In this document: piece after piece, positions 41,342-50,648 of the stretch
Layout of the letters: the number at the start of each line of letters is the position of its first letter
How positions within the stretch are numbered: position 1 is the first letter of the stretch
Assembly: GCA_964454685.1 (NCBI GenBank)
Contig: CAYVTZ010000001.1
Location: 1 to 64,000 of the forward strand
Length of the DNA: 64,000 bases
Direction: 5' to 3'
Source: CAYVTZ01 sp964454685
Lineage (GTDB): Bacteria > Bacillota > Clostridia > Christensenellales > Christensenellaceae
Position numbers and translations under genes: made by a program
The notes under the pieces: model-generated
Told to the model about the DNA's origin: nothing
What the model saw: only the letters and a program-made list of their open reading frames with translations
Databases searched by the model: none

Positions 41342-42925
41342 TCACGCCTTGGCCCAGCCGTTACGACCCGATTGCTTCACAGCGTAAAGCGCGTGGTCTG
41401 CCGCGTTCAAGATGCTTTCCGGACGAGTGTCAGCGCTTATCGTTTCATTGTGATATCCGATGGACAACGTAAGCTTACCACCACAGGATGATTTTTCGTG
41501 CTCGATGTTCTTTTCGGCAACCCCTTCCATCACTTTGCACACATATTCCGCCATTTGCTCATCTGTTGCATTCACGCACAAACAGACAAATTCATCGCCG
41601 CCATACCTACCCACATAGATATTCGGGCTTGCAGCCTCCGTCAGCACATGCGCCACTTCCATCAAAACCTTATCCCCTTTAAAATGCCCATAGAAATCAT
41701 TGTACTGCTTGAAATAATCCACATCCAGCATCACATAACCCAAAGATGTCAGTTCTTCGCTCTGCATTGTTTTGGTGGTCAATTTGTTAAGATATCTGCG
41801 ATTATACAGCCCCGTCAAACCATCCAGCTGCGTCAGGCGTTCCAGCTCCAAATTCTCATCGCGCATCTTTTGGCGCTTCCATTTGATCCGAACAATTTCA
41901 ATCTGCGAAACCATGCTCTGAATGCGGGTTTCATCATCCAGCAGCGTCAACTGCTTCATGATTTCGTAGTATTCTTTGATTGCCTTGCCGTACTCCTCCT
42001 GATTTCCTTCTTCCTTCCAATACTGTATTTTCAGGCTTTGGACGTGGTAACGGTTCGCAACAGAGATTTCTTTTCCTATCGTCTCCAGTACATCCATATA
42101 GCGCTTTGCTTCTGCGCGCTCACCAATGAAAAGCAAATTGCTTATCACACCCTCCAGCATGATGCTGGTAAACAGCTTATCAGGATACTCCAAAAATCCT
42201 TCATCAACAATCGTCTTCAATTTTTGTAGGCATTTCTCATTATCGCCTACAGTGGCATAATAAGATACCCACCCAATCGCAACGCGCAACCTCAGATATG
42301 CGCCCGCGTTGTCCAGCGCATCGCATTTTTCCAGCATCCTGCGCGCTTCTTCGTTTTCGCCCAGTTCTTTGGAAACGTCCGCCAGATTACACAGGCAGCT
42401 CACCAAATATCCAACATTTTCCGGCGTCACATTTGGCTCCGCCATATCGGCAGCAAGCGAAAAATAATGCCGTGCCATAATCCAATCTCCACGAAAGCCA
42501 AAGACGAGACCAATATTGTTATAATGCTTTCCCTGCATTTCTTTGTCGCCCAGCTTTTCAGCGATTTCAATCCCTTCCAGATGGTAGCTCACCGCAACAT
42601 GGTCGTTGTTCATTTTACAATAATATAGGCCGGCAAAGTTGCATAGCGAAACCAAAAGGTCGTCGTACCCATGTTCGCGGCACAATTCCTCCGCACGAAT
42701 CAAGTGATACATGCAGCTGCCATAATCCCCCATTGCCAAAAAGCTATCCAGCAAATACACATGCGCAAACGCACAGTTATAAATATCCTGATTCGGCTCT
42801 GCAATGCCCAGCAGTTCCTTGCACAGCCTGTTTTCCTCTTCGATATCGGTATATCGAACTTGTAGGATGCGCTCCATCAGCTCCATTTTTTTTAACTGTC
42901 CATTTTTTCTGGTTGTGTTATCCAT
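41342..42925 (-). CDS. TPR-GGDEF diguanylate cyclase (downstream copy)
   Basis: A 527-residue cytosolic protein. Residues ~10-320 are tetratricopeptide-like helical repeats (for example ALKYYNEGI-type pairs and the LGDKEMQGKHYNNIGLVFG segment); a coiled linker precedes a GGDEF domain (~365-520) with DVDYFKQYND (metal Asp) and the active-site motif YGGDEFVCLC. It should make cyclic di-GMP. The product-inhibition I-site RxxD is absent: SPNI lies at the expected place before GGDEF. No transmembrane or periplasmic sensor; the TPR part probably receives a signal through protein contact. Its first codons overlap the end of the homologous upstream gene. Confidence 0.9.
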   Translation of the reverse strand: MDNTTRKNGQLKKMELMERILQVRYTDIEEENRLCKELLGIAEPNQDIYNCAFAHVYLLDSFLAMGDYGSCMYHLIRAEELCREHGYDDLLVSLCNFAGLYYCKMNNDHVAVSYHLEGIEIAEKLGDKEMQGKHYNNIGLVFGFRGDWIMARHYFSLAADMAEPNVTPENVGYLVSCLCNLADVSKELGENEEARRMLEKCDALDNAGAYLRLRVAIGWVSYYATVGDNEKCLQKLKTIVDEGFLEYPDKLFTSIMLEGVISNLLFIGERAEAKRYMDVLETIGKEISVANRYHVQSLKIQYWKEEGNQEEYGKAIKEYYEIMKQLTLLDDETRIQSMVSQIEIVRIKWKRQKMRDENLELERLTQLDGLTGLYNRRYLNKLTTKTMQSEELTSLGYVMLDVDYFKQYNDFYGHFKGDKVLMEVAHVLTEAASPNIYVGRYGGDEFVCLCVNATDEQMAEYVCKVMEGVAEKNIEHEKSSCGGKLTLSIGYHNETISADTRPESILNAADHALYAVKQSGRNGWAKA

Positions 42926-44501
42926 CTGCGCTCACCTGCTTTTCGGTTACCGCGTTGCGTCCTGCCTTTTTACTTTCATAAAGGGCACGATCCGCCATCT
43001 CCATAATCATCACAGAATCTTCCTGCCGCTTCCCAACCGCAAAACCGATCGAGAGTGTAATGATGCTGCTGCAAGGAGATTTCTCATGCTTGATTGCCTT
43101 TTGGTTCAAGCATTCCCGAACCGATTCAATGTATTGCATTACGGTTTCTCTGCTGACATCCGTGCACACGCACACAAATTCATCCCCGCCGTACCGGCAA
43201 GGGCGGATCCCCTCTATTTGGTGATCGCGCAGGCAGGCAGCAACCTCAATCAAAACTTGATCCCCCTCAGAATGCTTATAGAAATCGTTGTATTCTTTGA
43301 AATAGTCAACATCCAGCATGATCACCGTAAGCGTACCCGCCTCAGGCTCCTGCGCATATTGAAGCATGGTGCTGTCAAAATACCCGCGATTGAAGATGCC
43401 CGTCAACGCGTCTGTGGTCGAAGTGCGTGCCAAATCGTCGTTTTCGTCCTTCAACTTTTCCGTAGACTTCTTTAGCTTTCGCAGATATATCATCGCCTTC
43501 ATTGCATCCGTGATCGCCTTGTCCGTCTCACTTTTAATTTCCTGCATCTTGGTGTAAAATCTCTCGTATGCAGCATGATGCTGGCTTTCATCTTCGTACT
43601 TCAGGCAATATTGCATGCGCTTTTTTTCAAGAATGCGTCTCTGATCAATTCCATCCGTGTCGCTGGAGCTCTCCATAAAATCCAAAAACTTCTTCGCGTA
43701 TGCCTTGTGCCCGATGTCCATCATCGCCTCAAAAAAAGAGGTGTAGTTTTCAAAAGCAAGCATGCGATCGGCTTCCACAATTTCCAAATTGGCGAGGACT
43801 TCCTCCATCCACTTCATGCACTGTTCCCGATCGCCCAATTTTGCATAGTATAGGCACATATTGCTTCTGCGCAAACGCTCAATGTCTTTGGGTTCTGCGT
43901 CCACCCGCTTGTATTCGTCCATATAAGCCCAGGCTTGCTCCATCTTGCCTAGATAAATGAAGGTTTCCACAATATTGCTAATCAGCATCGCCCGCATCGG
44001 CGAAGTTTCCAGCTTTTCCTGTCTCTTATATGCCTCTAAATAAAACTCCAGCGCTTTCTCCGCACCATTGTGCCGCTGAAAAGAAAATGCAATATTGTTA
44101 AGGATCATGCACTCCGAAAGCATGTCTCCCAGATTTTGCGCCACAGAATCGGCATACAGATAATACTGTATCGAGCTTTGGTCGTCCCCTTTATGCTCGT
44201 AATAGATACCCAGCCAGCTATATATTTTGAGCCGGACTTCATCATTTTCATCAACTTCGCTGTCCTCGCACATTGCAAGTGCCTTTAGCAAGTGCTCCCC
44301 GGCAGCGTCGACTTCATTCATCGCAATGTAATAGTCACCCAAAAATGTGTGCGCAAAAATCTGCCCGTAGGTATCCTCAAGCTTTTCTGCACACGCCAAC
44401 AACTCGTCGCATAGTCTCTTTTCCTCGTCCAGATCAGTGTATCGAACTTCAGGTATACGCGACATCAGGTGGCTTAAATCATTGTGTTTCTGTTTGTTCA
44501 T
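42918..44501 (-). CDS. TPR-GGDEF diguanylate cyclase (upstream copy)
   Basis: Also 527 residues with the same architecture as its neighbour: helical TPR-like repeats to about 330, a coiled-coil linker rich in Lys and Glu (LRKLKKSTEKLKDENDDLA) and a GGDEF domain with DVDYFKEYND and YGGDEFVCVC. No RxxD I-site is visible (EGIR before CRYGGDEF). Start ATG at 44501, 13 codons inside a longer frame, chosen by AGGCAGAG just upstream. The two genes overlap by eight bases and clearly arose by tandem duplication; sequence similarity is moderate. A TATAAT promoter lies at 44539. Confidence 0.9.
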   Translation of the reverse strand: MNKQKHNDLSHLMSRIPEVRYTDLDEEKRLCDELLACAEKLEDTYGQIFAHTFLGDYYIAMNEVDAAGEHLLKALAMCEDSEVDENDEVRLKIYSWLGIYYEHKGDDQSSIQYYLYADSVAQNLGDMLSECMILNNIAFSFQRHNGAEKALEFYLEAYKRQEKLETSPMRAMLISNIVETFIYLGKMEQAWAYMDEYKRVDAEPKDIERLRRSNMCLYYAKLGDREQCMKWMEEVLANLEIVEADRMLAFENYTSFFEAMMDIGHKAYAKKFLDFMESSSDTDGIDQRRILEKKRMQYCLKYEDESQHHAAYERFYTKMQEIKSETDKAITDAMKAMIYLRKLKKSTEKLKDENDDLARTSTTDALTGIFNRGYFDSTMLQYAQEPEAGTLTVIMLDVDYFKEYNDFYKHSEGDQVLIEVAACLRDHQIEGIRPCRYGGDEFVCVCTDVSRETVMQYIESVRECLNQKAIKHEKSPCSSIITLSIGFAVGKRQEDSVMIMEMADRALYESKKAGRNAVTEKQVSADG

Positions 44502-44538
44502 AACTCTGCCTTTTCCAGAATCCCGTCGATATAACCAC

Positions 44539-44544
44539 ATTATA
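44539..44544 (-). promoter_or_regulatory. Extended -10 promoter before the GGDEF pair
   Basis: Minus strand TGGTATAAT; the -10 box is 44544-44539. No strong -35 was found (best TTTAGA, 16 bases away). Leader about 30 bases to the ATG. Confidence 0.5.
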
Positions 44545-44578
44545 CCACTTTAGGCACAAATCTAAAAGCTTCATTTTG

Positions 44579-45544
44579 TTATGACTCCGATGCAATCTTG
44601 AGATGGCATGCCAGATAGTGACCCTGCTTTTCCTGTTTGAGTTCAGGCGCGCATCGCGCACACTGCTCCATCGCCCGGGGGCACCTTGCATAAAAAGAGC
44701 ACCCGCCTTCCTGTACGCGGTCGGCTCTTTCCACCCCTTCCATACTTTCCAATGCAACTTTAGATGGTTCCGGCACCAGCGCTGTACTCAGCAGCAGCTT
44801 GGTATACGGGTGTAATGGCTCTGTATAAAGCTCCTCCGCCTCCGCCAGTTCTACCAGGCAGCCATCGTACAATACCGCAATACGATCCGAAATGTACCGT
44901 ACCATGTTCAAATCGTGCGCAATGAAAACATACGTAAGATTCAGGCTTTCTTTTAGATCAATCAAAAGGTTCATCACTTGACTTTGGATCGACATATCCA
45001 GTGCCGAGATGGGCTCGTCACACAAAATCAGTTCCGGTTGCAACGCCAGCGCGCGCGCAATGCCAATCCTTTGCCGCTGCCCTCCGGAAAACTCGTGCGG
45101 ATAACGGTTTGCCGCATCAGCCGGCAGCCCAACCATCTCCAACAGTTCATGCACCCTCTCGTGCCTGCCCGGCACATCCAACCGACCTTGAATTTCCAAA
45201 TTCTCTGCAATAATGGCCTCCACTGTCATGCGCGGATCCAGCGATGAATAGGTATCTTGGAAAATCATCTGCACGTTCTCCGCATATTTCAGTCGCGCCT
45301 CATGTTGGTTCAGGTTCACCTTGCTGCCACGATATCGTATCTCACCTGAAGTTGGTTCGTAAATCCCCATCACAATGCGGGCAAGCGTAGACTTCCCACA
45401 GCCCGATTCCCCCACAATGCCCAGCGTCTCGCCCGGATAAACCACAAGGCTCACCTCGCTTAGCGCGCGCAACTTGCGCTTTCTGCCCAAGGAAAACACT
45501 TTTGAAATATTGTCTATTTCCAGCAATGGTTCCACTTTACTCAT
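44579..45544 (-). CDS. Peptide ABC importer ATPase (OppF/DppF-type)
   Basis: A 321-residue ATPase of the oligo/dipeptide ABC importers: Walker A GESGCGKS near residue 45, signature SGGQRQRIGIARAL near 157, Walker B ILCDEPISALD near 177, then the C-terminal oligopeptide-transporter domain with the Cys cluster CSFYARCPRAMEQCARC. It energises uptake of peptides (or nickel) with its partner OppD at the inner face. It overlaps oppD by four bases (ATGA). The substrate is not predictable. Confidence 0.93.
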   Translation of the reverse strand: MSKVEPLLEIDNISKVFSLGRKRKLRALSEVSLVVYPGETLGIVGESGCGKSTLARIVMGIYEPTSGEIRYRGSKVNLNQHEARLKYAENVQMIFQDTYSSLDPRMTVEAIIAENLEIQGRLDVPGRHERVHELLEMVGLPADAANRYPHEFSGGQRQRIGIARALALQPELILCDEPISALDMSIQSQVMNLLIDLKESLNLTYVFIAHDLNMVRYISDRIAVLYDGCLVELAEAEELYTEPLHPYTKLLLSTALVPEPSKVALESMEGVERADRVQEGGCSFYARCPRAMEQCARCAPELKQEKQGHYLACHLKIASES

Positions 45545-46521
45545 CCCCTCTCCTTAAAATCGGGATGCAGCCGCCAACAGCAAGCCTGATGTCCCTCGCT
45601 CACGTCAAATTGTTCCGGTTGCTTGGCGCACACGCGCATCGCCTGCATGCAACGCGGCATAAACGCGCAACCCGCCGGTGGCGCATACAGGTCGGGCGGT
45701 GTGCCGGAGATCGAAAACAGTCTGCCCGATTCGCCCGGCGCAGGGATACTTTTCAGTAGTCCCAGCGTGTACGGATGCGCCGCATGTTTGAATATATCTT
45801 CCACACTGCCCTCCTCCACGATTTTGCCTGCATACATCACAGCAACGCGCGATGCAAGTGCCGCCACCACGCCCAAGTCGTGTGTAATCAAGAGGATCGC
45901 TGCCCCTGTCTCTATGCTCACTTGCTTGAGCAACAGCAAAATCTGAAATTGCGTTGTTACATCCAGCGCAGTCGTCGGCTCATCTGCAATCAGCAACCGC
46001 GGCTTTCTCGCTATTGCCATCGCAATCATGGCACGCTGCCGCATTCCGCCGGAGAACTGGTGTGGGTATTGCTCCGCTCGTTTTTCTGCCTCTGGTATTT
46101 GCACCAATTTCAACAAACGCACGGCCTCCGCTTTGCAGGCAGTGCCCGAAAGTTCTCCACTGCGCAGTAGCGCTTCCGTCACTTGCTTGCCCACCTTCAT
46201 GGTTGGATTAAGACATGTCATAGGGTCTTGAAACACCACACCGGCCAGCTTGCTGCGAATCCGCTGCATCTGCTTTTCAGACGCAGCAAGGATATCTTCT
46301 CCCGCAAGCGCCAGACAGTCGGCGGAAACATGTGAATACTCCGGCGGGTTGAGCGCCAGCACGGATTGTGCCGTTACACTTTTGCCGCAACCGCTTTCGC
46401 CCACTAGCGCAACAATTTCACCACTGCGAACCGTAAGCGACATCCCACGCACCGCATGCACTTGTCCGGCATACGCGTCAAAGGTCACGTTTAAGTTTTC
46501 TATTTTTAAAACGTCGCTCAT
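45541..46521 (-). CDS. Peptide ABC importer ATPase (OppD/DppD-type)
   Basis: A 326-residue ATPase: Walker A GESGCGKS near residue 38, QFSGGMRQRAMIAMAI signature near 158, Walker B LLIADEPTTALD, and the C-terminal domain with CAFMPRCMQAMRVC. Partner of the OppF-type ATPase. It starts inside the last codons of oppC (44-base overlap), so the genes are compressed. Confidence 0.93.
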   Translation of the reverse strand: MSDVLKIENLNVTFDAYAGQVHAVRGMSLTVRSGEIVALVGESGCGKSVTAQSVLALNPPEYSHVSADCLALAGEDILAASEKQMQRIRSKLAGVVFQDPMTCLNPTMKVGKQVTEALLRSGELSGTACKAEAVRLLKLVQIPEAEKRAEQYPHQFSGGMRQRAMIAMAIARKPRLLIADEPTTALDVTTQFQILLLLKQVSIETGAAILLITHDLGVVAALASRVAVMYAGKIVEEGSVEDIFKHAAHPYTLGLLKSIPAPGESGRLFSISGTPPDLYAPPAGCAFMPRCMQAMRVCAKQPEQFDVSEGHQACCWRLHPDFKERG

Positions 46522-47473
46522 AAATCACAGTTCTCCTCACCTTGGGGTTCAACGCATCCTGCAATCTGTCCCCCAATATGTTGAATGCCAGCATCAAAAG
46601 ACAGATAAACAACGCCGGCACAATCAGCTGGTATGGATACATCTGAAATTTTGTCAAGCCTTCACTCACCATCGTACCCAGGGAAGGATACGGTGGTGGA
46701 ACTCCCATGCCCAGCATGGATAAAAACGCCTCGGTAAAAATAACGTTGGGGATGTCCAGCGTGATATTGACCACGATGACCCCCATCATATTGGGCATCA
46801 AATGACGAGCAATGATTCGCCCGGTGCTTCCCCCCATTGCGCGCGCCGCCAAAATAAATTCCTGCTCCCGAAGCGACATCACCTGTCCTCTGACCAGTCT
46901 TGCTGTCACCGTCCATCCGACCATAGAGTACGCGAGTATCATGGTGCCCACGCCCTGCGGCAAAACCGCCATCAAAAGCAGCACCACGATCAGATAAGGA
47001 ATACCGCTGATGACCTCCAGCACACGCATCATCAGGTTGTCCACACCGCCGCCAACATAGCCGGATATTCCACCGTAAATCACGCCCACGGCGCAATCAA
47101 TCAATGCCACCACCGAGGCAATCAATAAAGAAACGCGCGCACCATACCAAACCCGGACAAAAATATCGCGCCCCAAATGATCTGTACCAAACACATGCGG
47201 GAACCCCGTGTTAGGATCCAGACTCATAAAAGGCTTATTTGCAAACGCAACATTTTGCGAAGCATAGTCAAACGGCCAAAAAAACGGTATGATGATCGCG
47301 CCCAGCACAATCACCACCAACACCCAGAAAAACACGATGGCCGACTTACTGCTCTTTAATTTCAGAAGCACTTCCCGCCAAAAGCTCATGGCTGGACGCG
47401 TAATTGGTTTATCCCGCTGATCCTGATTAAAAACCGGCTCAAACAGCTCCGGCTGCACGTTGTTTTCTTTCAC
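46478..47473 (-). CDS. Peptide ABC importer permease (OppC/DppC-type)
   Basis: A 331-residue inner-membrane permease with an N-terminal cytosolic part, six hydrophobic segments and the binding-protein-dependent EAA loop (EFILAARAMGGSTGRIIARHLMPN). Start is GTG at 47473 with AGGAGG seven bases upstream; an ATG-type start further up (47515) has no better ribosome site. Forms the channel with OppB. The stop overlaps oppD strongly. Confidence 0.92.
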   Translation of the reverse strand: MKENNVQPELFEPVFNQDQRDKPITRPAMSFWREVLLKLKSSKSAIVFFWVLVVIVLGAIIIPFFWPFDYASQNVAFANKPFMSLDPNTGFPHVFGTDHLGRDIFVRVWYGARVSLLIASVVALIDCAVGVIYGGISGYVGGGVDNLMMRVLEVISGIPYLIVVLLLMAVLPQGVGTMILAYSMVGWTVTARLVRGQVMSLREQEFILAARAMGGSTGRIIARHLMPNMMGVIVVNITLDIPNVIFTEAFLSMLGMGVPPPYPSLGTMVSEGLTKFQMYPYQLIVPALFICLLMLAFNILGDRLQDALNPKVRRTVIYERRFKNRKLKRDL

Positions 47474-47477
47474 CGGT

Positions 47478-48425
47478 CTACCTCCTATCCAGCTGTATAC
47501 GCGGATCCAGCACACTGTTTATGATGTCTACTGCCAAATTACACAACACCAAAAACACGCCAAAGAACAGCGTTGTCCCGATGATCACCGGATAGTCATT
47601 TGATCGTATGGAGTCCACAAAATATTTGCCCAGTCCTGGGATGGAAAAAACGTTTTCTATGGCAAAGGCTCCTGTAAACATGATAGCCACCAACGGTCCC
47701 AGCACCGTGATAACAGGCATTACAGCATTCCTTACGCCATGGTGCAGCACCACCTGCGTGCGGCTCAATCCCTTCACCCGCGCCGTACGAATATAATCTT
47801 GATTCATGACATCAATCAGGCTGGAGCGCATCAAACGACTGATGGTGGCAACCGCTCCAAACGCCAGCGCAAAAGCCGGCAGTATTTTACTGTTTTCTGC
47901 ATTCCACCCCACCACAGCAAACACATGTACACCTGTTGCCTGATAAAGCGCGGTCCCCAAAAAATACTGCAATAGCGCGCCCAGGACGAAGGAAGGGATC
48001 GATACCCCAATCAGCGCTAAAATCATCGCTCCGGAATCCCACGCGCTGCCCTGCTTTACCGCCGCCAGTATTCCCAGTCCAAATCCAATGATAAGTGCAA
48101 AAATAAGCGCCCGTACCCCCAATTCCAAGGATACGGGAAACGCTTTGGCTATAATATCCGTAACGGCACGTCCTGAAGTTAAAGAGTTCCCCAGATCACC
48201 CTGCACAACATTAGAAAGATAGATGCCATATTGTTCTATGACCGGCTTGTCCAAGCCGTATTTTTGGGTCAGGGAAGCTATCACCGCCGGTTTCACATTC
48301 TTGCCGCCCGTAAAAGGGGTTCCCGGCAGCAGATGCATCAATACGAACGTAACGGTAATCAGCACAAAAACTGTGAGTGCGGCGTAAGCCAAACGCCGCC
48401 CAATATATTTAACCTTATCAGACAC
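47478..48425 (-). CDS. Peptide ABC importer permease (OppB/DppB-type)
   Basis: A 315-residue inner-membrane permease: six hydrophobic segments beginning LAYAALTVFVLITVTFVLMHLLPG and a typical EAA-loop (YIRTARVKGLSRTQVVLHHGVRNA). Pairs with OppC in the membrane. Four bases separate it from the oppC start. First membrane gene after the binding protein, with a hairpin between. Confidence 0.93.
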   Translation of the reverse strand: MSDKVKYIGRRLAYAALTVFVLITVTFVLMHLLPGTPFTGGKNVKPAVIASLTQKYGLDKPVIEQYGIYLSNVVQGDLGNSLTSGRAVTDIIAKAFPVSLELGVRALIFALIIGFGLGILAAVKQGSAWDSGAMILALIGVSIPSFVLGALLQYFLGTALYQATGVHVFAVVGWNAENSKILPAFALAFGAVATISRLMRSSLIDVMNQDYIRTARVKGLSRTQVVLHHGVRNAVMPVITVLGPLVAIMFTGAFAIENVFSIPGLGKYFVDSIRSNDYPVIIGTTLFFGVFLVLCNLAVDIINSVLDPRIQLDRR

Positions 48426-48448
48426 CCCTATGTCCTCCGATTTACTTT

Positions 48449-48469
48449 AGGGTGCGGAATCCGCACCCT
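48449..48469. repeat. GC-rich hairpin between oligopeptide-binding protein and permease genes
   Basis: AGGGTGCGG (48449-48457) pairs with CCGCACCCT (48461-48469) around a three-base loop. In the direction of the genes (minus) it sits just after the binding-protein stop and before OppB, where such hairpins often protect the binding-protein mRNA from 3' decay and reduce the downstream level. In the plus direction it is followed by TTTTT. Confidence 0.65.
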
Positions 48470-48477
48470 TTTTGATG

Positions 48478-50199
48478 TTAGGATATTTTTGCTCCGCTGG
48501 TCAGGCTAAACAGTTGGAACGGCGAACGCACCATTCCCGTCAGTTTGTCAGACACTGCATAGGTTGTACAAGTAAAATACATCGGACCGATTGTCATATC
48601 GTCAAGCAGCATTTTCTCTGCCTGAATCATCATATCTTGGCGCGCCGCCGCATCGGTTTCCACCTTTGCTTGCTCAATCAGCTGATCGAATTGCGGATTC
48701 GCGTAATTCAAATAATTGTTTGCGTTGCCTGTCGTAAAAATCTGTAAAAACGCCATTGCGTCGTTCACATCAGCACCAAAGGCTTCCACGCTCATTTCAA
48801 AGTCACCCGCCATCTTCGCTTCATACAGCGCTTTTAAGGGCAACACGCGAATCTCCACATTGAGACCCAGATTCTCTTTCCATTGCTGCTGCAAATAAGC
48901 AGCCTGATCCTGCTGGTAAGTGGAGTCGTAGACAGACAACGCCAATGTCAGATTCTCCGCCGTCATATTCAGTTCGCTCAACGCCTGCTCTAAGTATCCT
49001 TTCGCCGCTTCCGGATCGTACGCAAACAAGCTGCCGCGCGCCTCCGCGTAAGGTTTACCGTCCACCCCGCCAATCACACCGGGCACCAACCCGTCCGCCG
49101 CTTCCGACCCGTCCGCAATCACATTGTCCAGCAGGCTCTGCATGTCCACCGCGTACGCAAGCGCCTTACGCAAATTGGCATTGGCAAGCAATTCATTTTT
49201 CTGATTGAAGCCGATGAAGTAAGAGCCGCCATCAAAATATTTGTGAATCGATGCTTCCGACTGGCTTTTGATTTGTTCAATCTGATCGCTGTACAGATTT
49301 GTCATATCCAGCTCGCTCGCCATAAACACATTAAGCCGGGCATTGCTGTCGCTGATCATCGCCAACCGCACCTTGGGAATATTGATTTGATCTGCGTTGT
49401 AGTAATCCTCTGATTTTTCCAACATGATATGATCGTCATGTACCCAGTCTGCAATCCGATAAGGCCCATTCGTGACGATTTTGTCCGCGTCCATGGCATA
49501 TTTATCGGCGCCGATTTCTTCGAACGCCTTTTGGTTGACCGGCATGTATGCAGGCAGTGTCAGGTAAAACAAACCATCCGTCATGGGACGCGCCCACTCA
49601 ATTTCAAATGTATAGTCGTCAATCACTTTCAAGCCAACCTGCGACGCATCCGCAGCTCCGTCATAGTATTCCTGGCCACCTTTAATGTTTTCATAAAGGA
49701 AATACGCTCCCACCGCGCCGTTTGCAGGATCCAACTGCCACATGATCGGGTAATAGAAGTCGTTTGCCGTCACCGGATCGCCGTTAGACCATTTTCCGTC
49801 CTGCCGCAGTTTGAAGGTGTAGACCGTTTTATCGTCGCTGATCTCCCAGCTTTCCGCCATGTCTGCAATCGGCATGTCGTTCGCGTCCAGCCTGGTCAAT
49901 CCAGACATCGTGTGCTGCAAAATGCTCATGGATATCTGATCCGCAACCATCATAGAATTTACGTTCACAGGCTCCATGGTTACGTCAATGACAACCGTGT
50001 CTGCCTCAGGCGTACCCGGAAAAACGCCTGTAGGAGACGTCTGTGCATCTGAGCCATCTTGCGCTGTCTCTCCCTGCTGCTCCTGCGATGCAGCACTTTG
50101 CTGCGCCCCCGCATTTTGCCCCTGTGTTGGCGCACACGCCACCAGCCCCAGTACCATGACACCCGCGAACACGAGCGCCATAATCTTTTTCCGTAACAT
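48478..50199 (-). CDS. Peptide ABC importer substrate-binding lipoprotein
   Basis: A 573-residue extracytoplasmic lipoprotein: signal peptide with lipobox LVAC (VFAGVMVLGLVAC), then a Ser/Gln-rich linker of about 45 residues, then the SBP_bac_5 domain (SWEISDDKTVYTFKLRQDGKWSNGDPVTANDF near residue 130). It captures peptides (or possibly nickel) and hands them to the OppBC channel. The start at 50199 follows AAAGGCGGA. First gene of the operon; promoter at 50299-50327. Confidence 0.95.
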   Translation of the reverse strand: MLRKKIMALVFAGVMVLGLVACAPTQGQNAGAQQSAASQEQQGETAQDGSDAQTSPTGVFPGTPEADTVVIDVTMEPVNVNSMMVADQISMSILQHTMSGLTRLDANDMPIADMAESWEISDDKTVYTFKLRQDGKWSNGDPVTANDFYYPIMWQLDPANGAVGAYFLYENIKGGQEYYDGAADASQVGLKVIDDYTFEIEWARPMTDGLFYLTLPAYMPVNQKAFEEIGADKYAMDADKIVTNGPYRIADWVHDDHIMLEKSEDYYNADQINIPKVRLAMISDSNARLNVFMASELDMTNLYSDQIEQIKSQSEASIHKYFDGGSYFIGFNQKNELLANANLRKALAYAVDMQSLLDNVIADGSEAADGLVPGVIGGVDGKPYAEARGSLFAYDPEAAKGYLEQALSELNMTAENLTLALSVYDSTYQQDQAAYLQQQWKENLGLNVEIRVLPLKALYEAKMAGDFEMSVEAFGADVNDAMAFLQIFTTGNANNYLNYANPQFDQLIEQAKVETDAAARQDMMIQAEKMLLDDMTIGPMYFTCTTYAVSDKLTGMVRSPFQLFSLTSGAKIS

Positions 50200-50298
50200 A
50201 ATCAGTCCGCCTTTCCGCAATATGTTTTCGTTCAGGAAATCTGCTTCATACTTAACGTTGCCGACGCAAATCCCTGCTGACAGAAATCCCTGATATTA

Positions 50299-50327
50299 AA
50301 AGTAGCATATTTCCATCCTTTTTGCAA
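50299..50327 (-). promoter_or_regulatory. Promoter of the peptide-importer operon
   Basis: Minus strand TTGCAA (50327-50322), 17 bases, TACTTT (50304-50299) with an extended TGC before the -10. Leader of about 90 bases to 50199. Confidence 0.5.
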
Positions 50328-50453
50328 TCCAAATACTGCACCTTGCAGGGTTTTCTTTCGCATTTCGTATTGTTTTTTGCCTATTCACACAAAAACACCC
50401 CCCAATCATGAGATTCGGGAACAAGTGCAAGCTCAAACGAGACCAAACATGCC

Positions 50454-50639
50454 TTATGGGAATGTCCTATCACCGTGTTCGGCATTTTTAAAAACAACAA
50501 GAGAGAGGATATACTTCGTGAAAACGATCTGAAATATATCCTCTACAGCATGCGCATTGTGCAAATACATATAGCAAATTCGTTTGACTGTGTCCGAATA
50601 CCGATGTATTGCGTTTTTTAACTCCGTGCCAGATTTCAC
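50454..50639 (-). pseudogene. Truncated ECF-type sigma factor fragment
   Basis: A GTG-started ORF of 61 codons with AGAGGT before it. Its first 45 residues match sigma-70 region 2 of ECF factors (RYSDTVKRICYMYLHNAHAVEDIFQIVFTKYI), which binds the -10 box and core polymerase. Region 4 is missing: after about 60 residues it stops, and the downstream bases do not continue the pattern in an obvious way. The 5' part and ribosome site are intact, so it is best read as a decayed gene; a very short functional peptide cannot be excluded. Confidence 0.55.
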
Positions 50640-50648
50640 TGCAACCTC

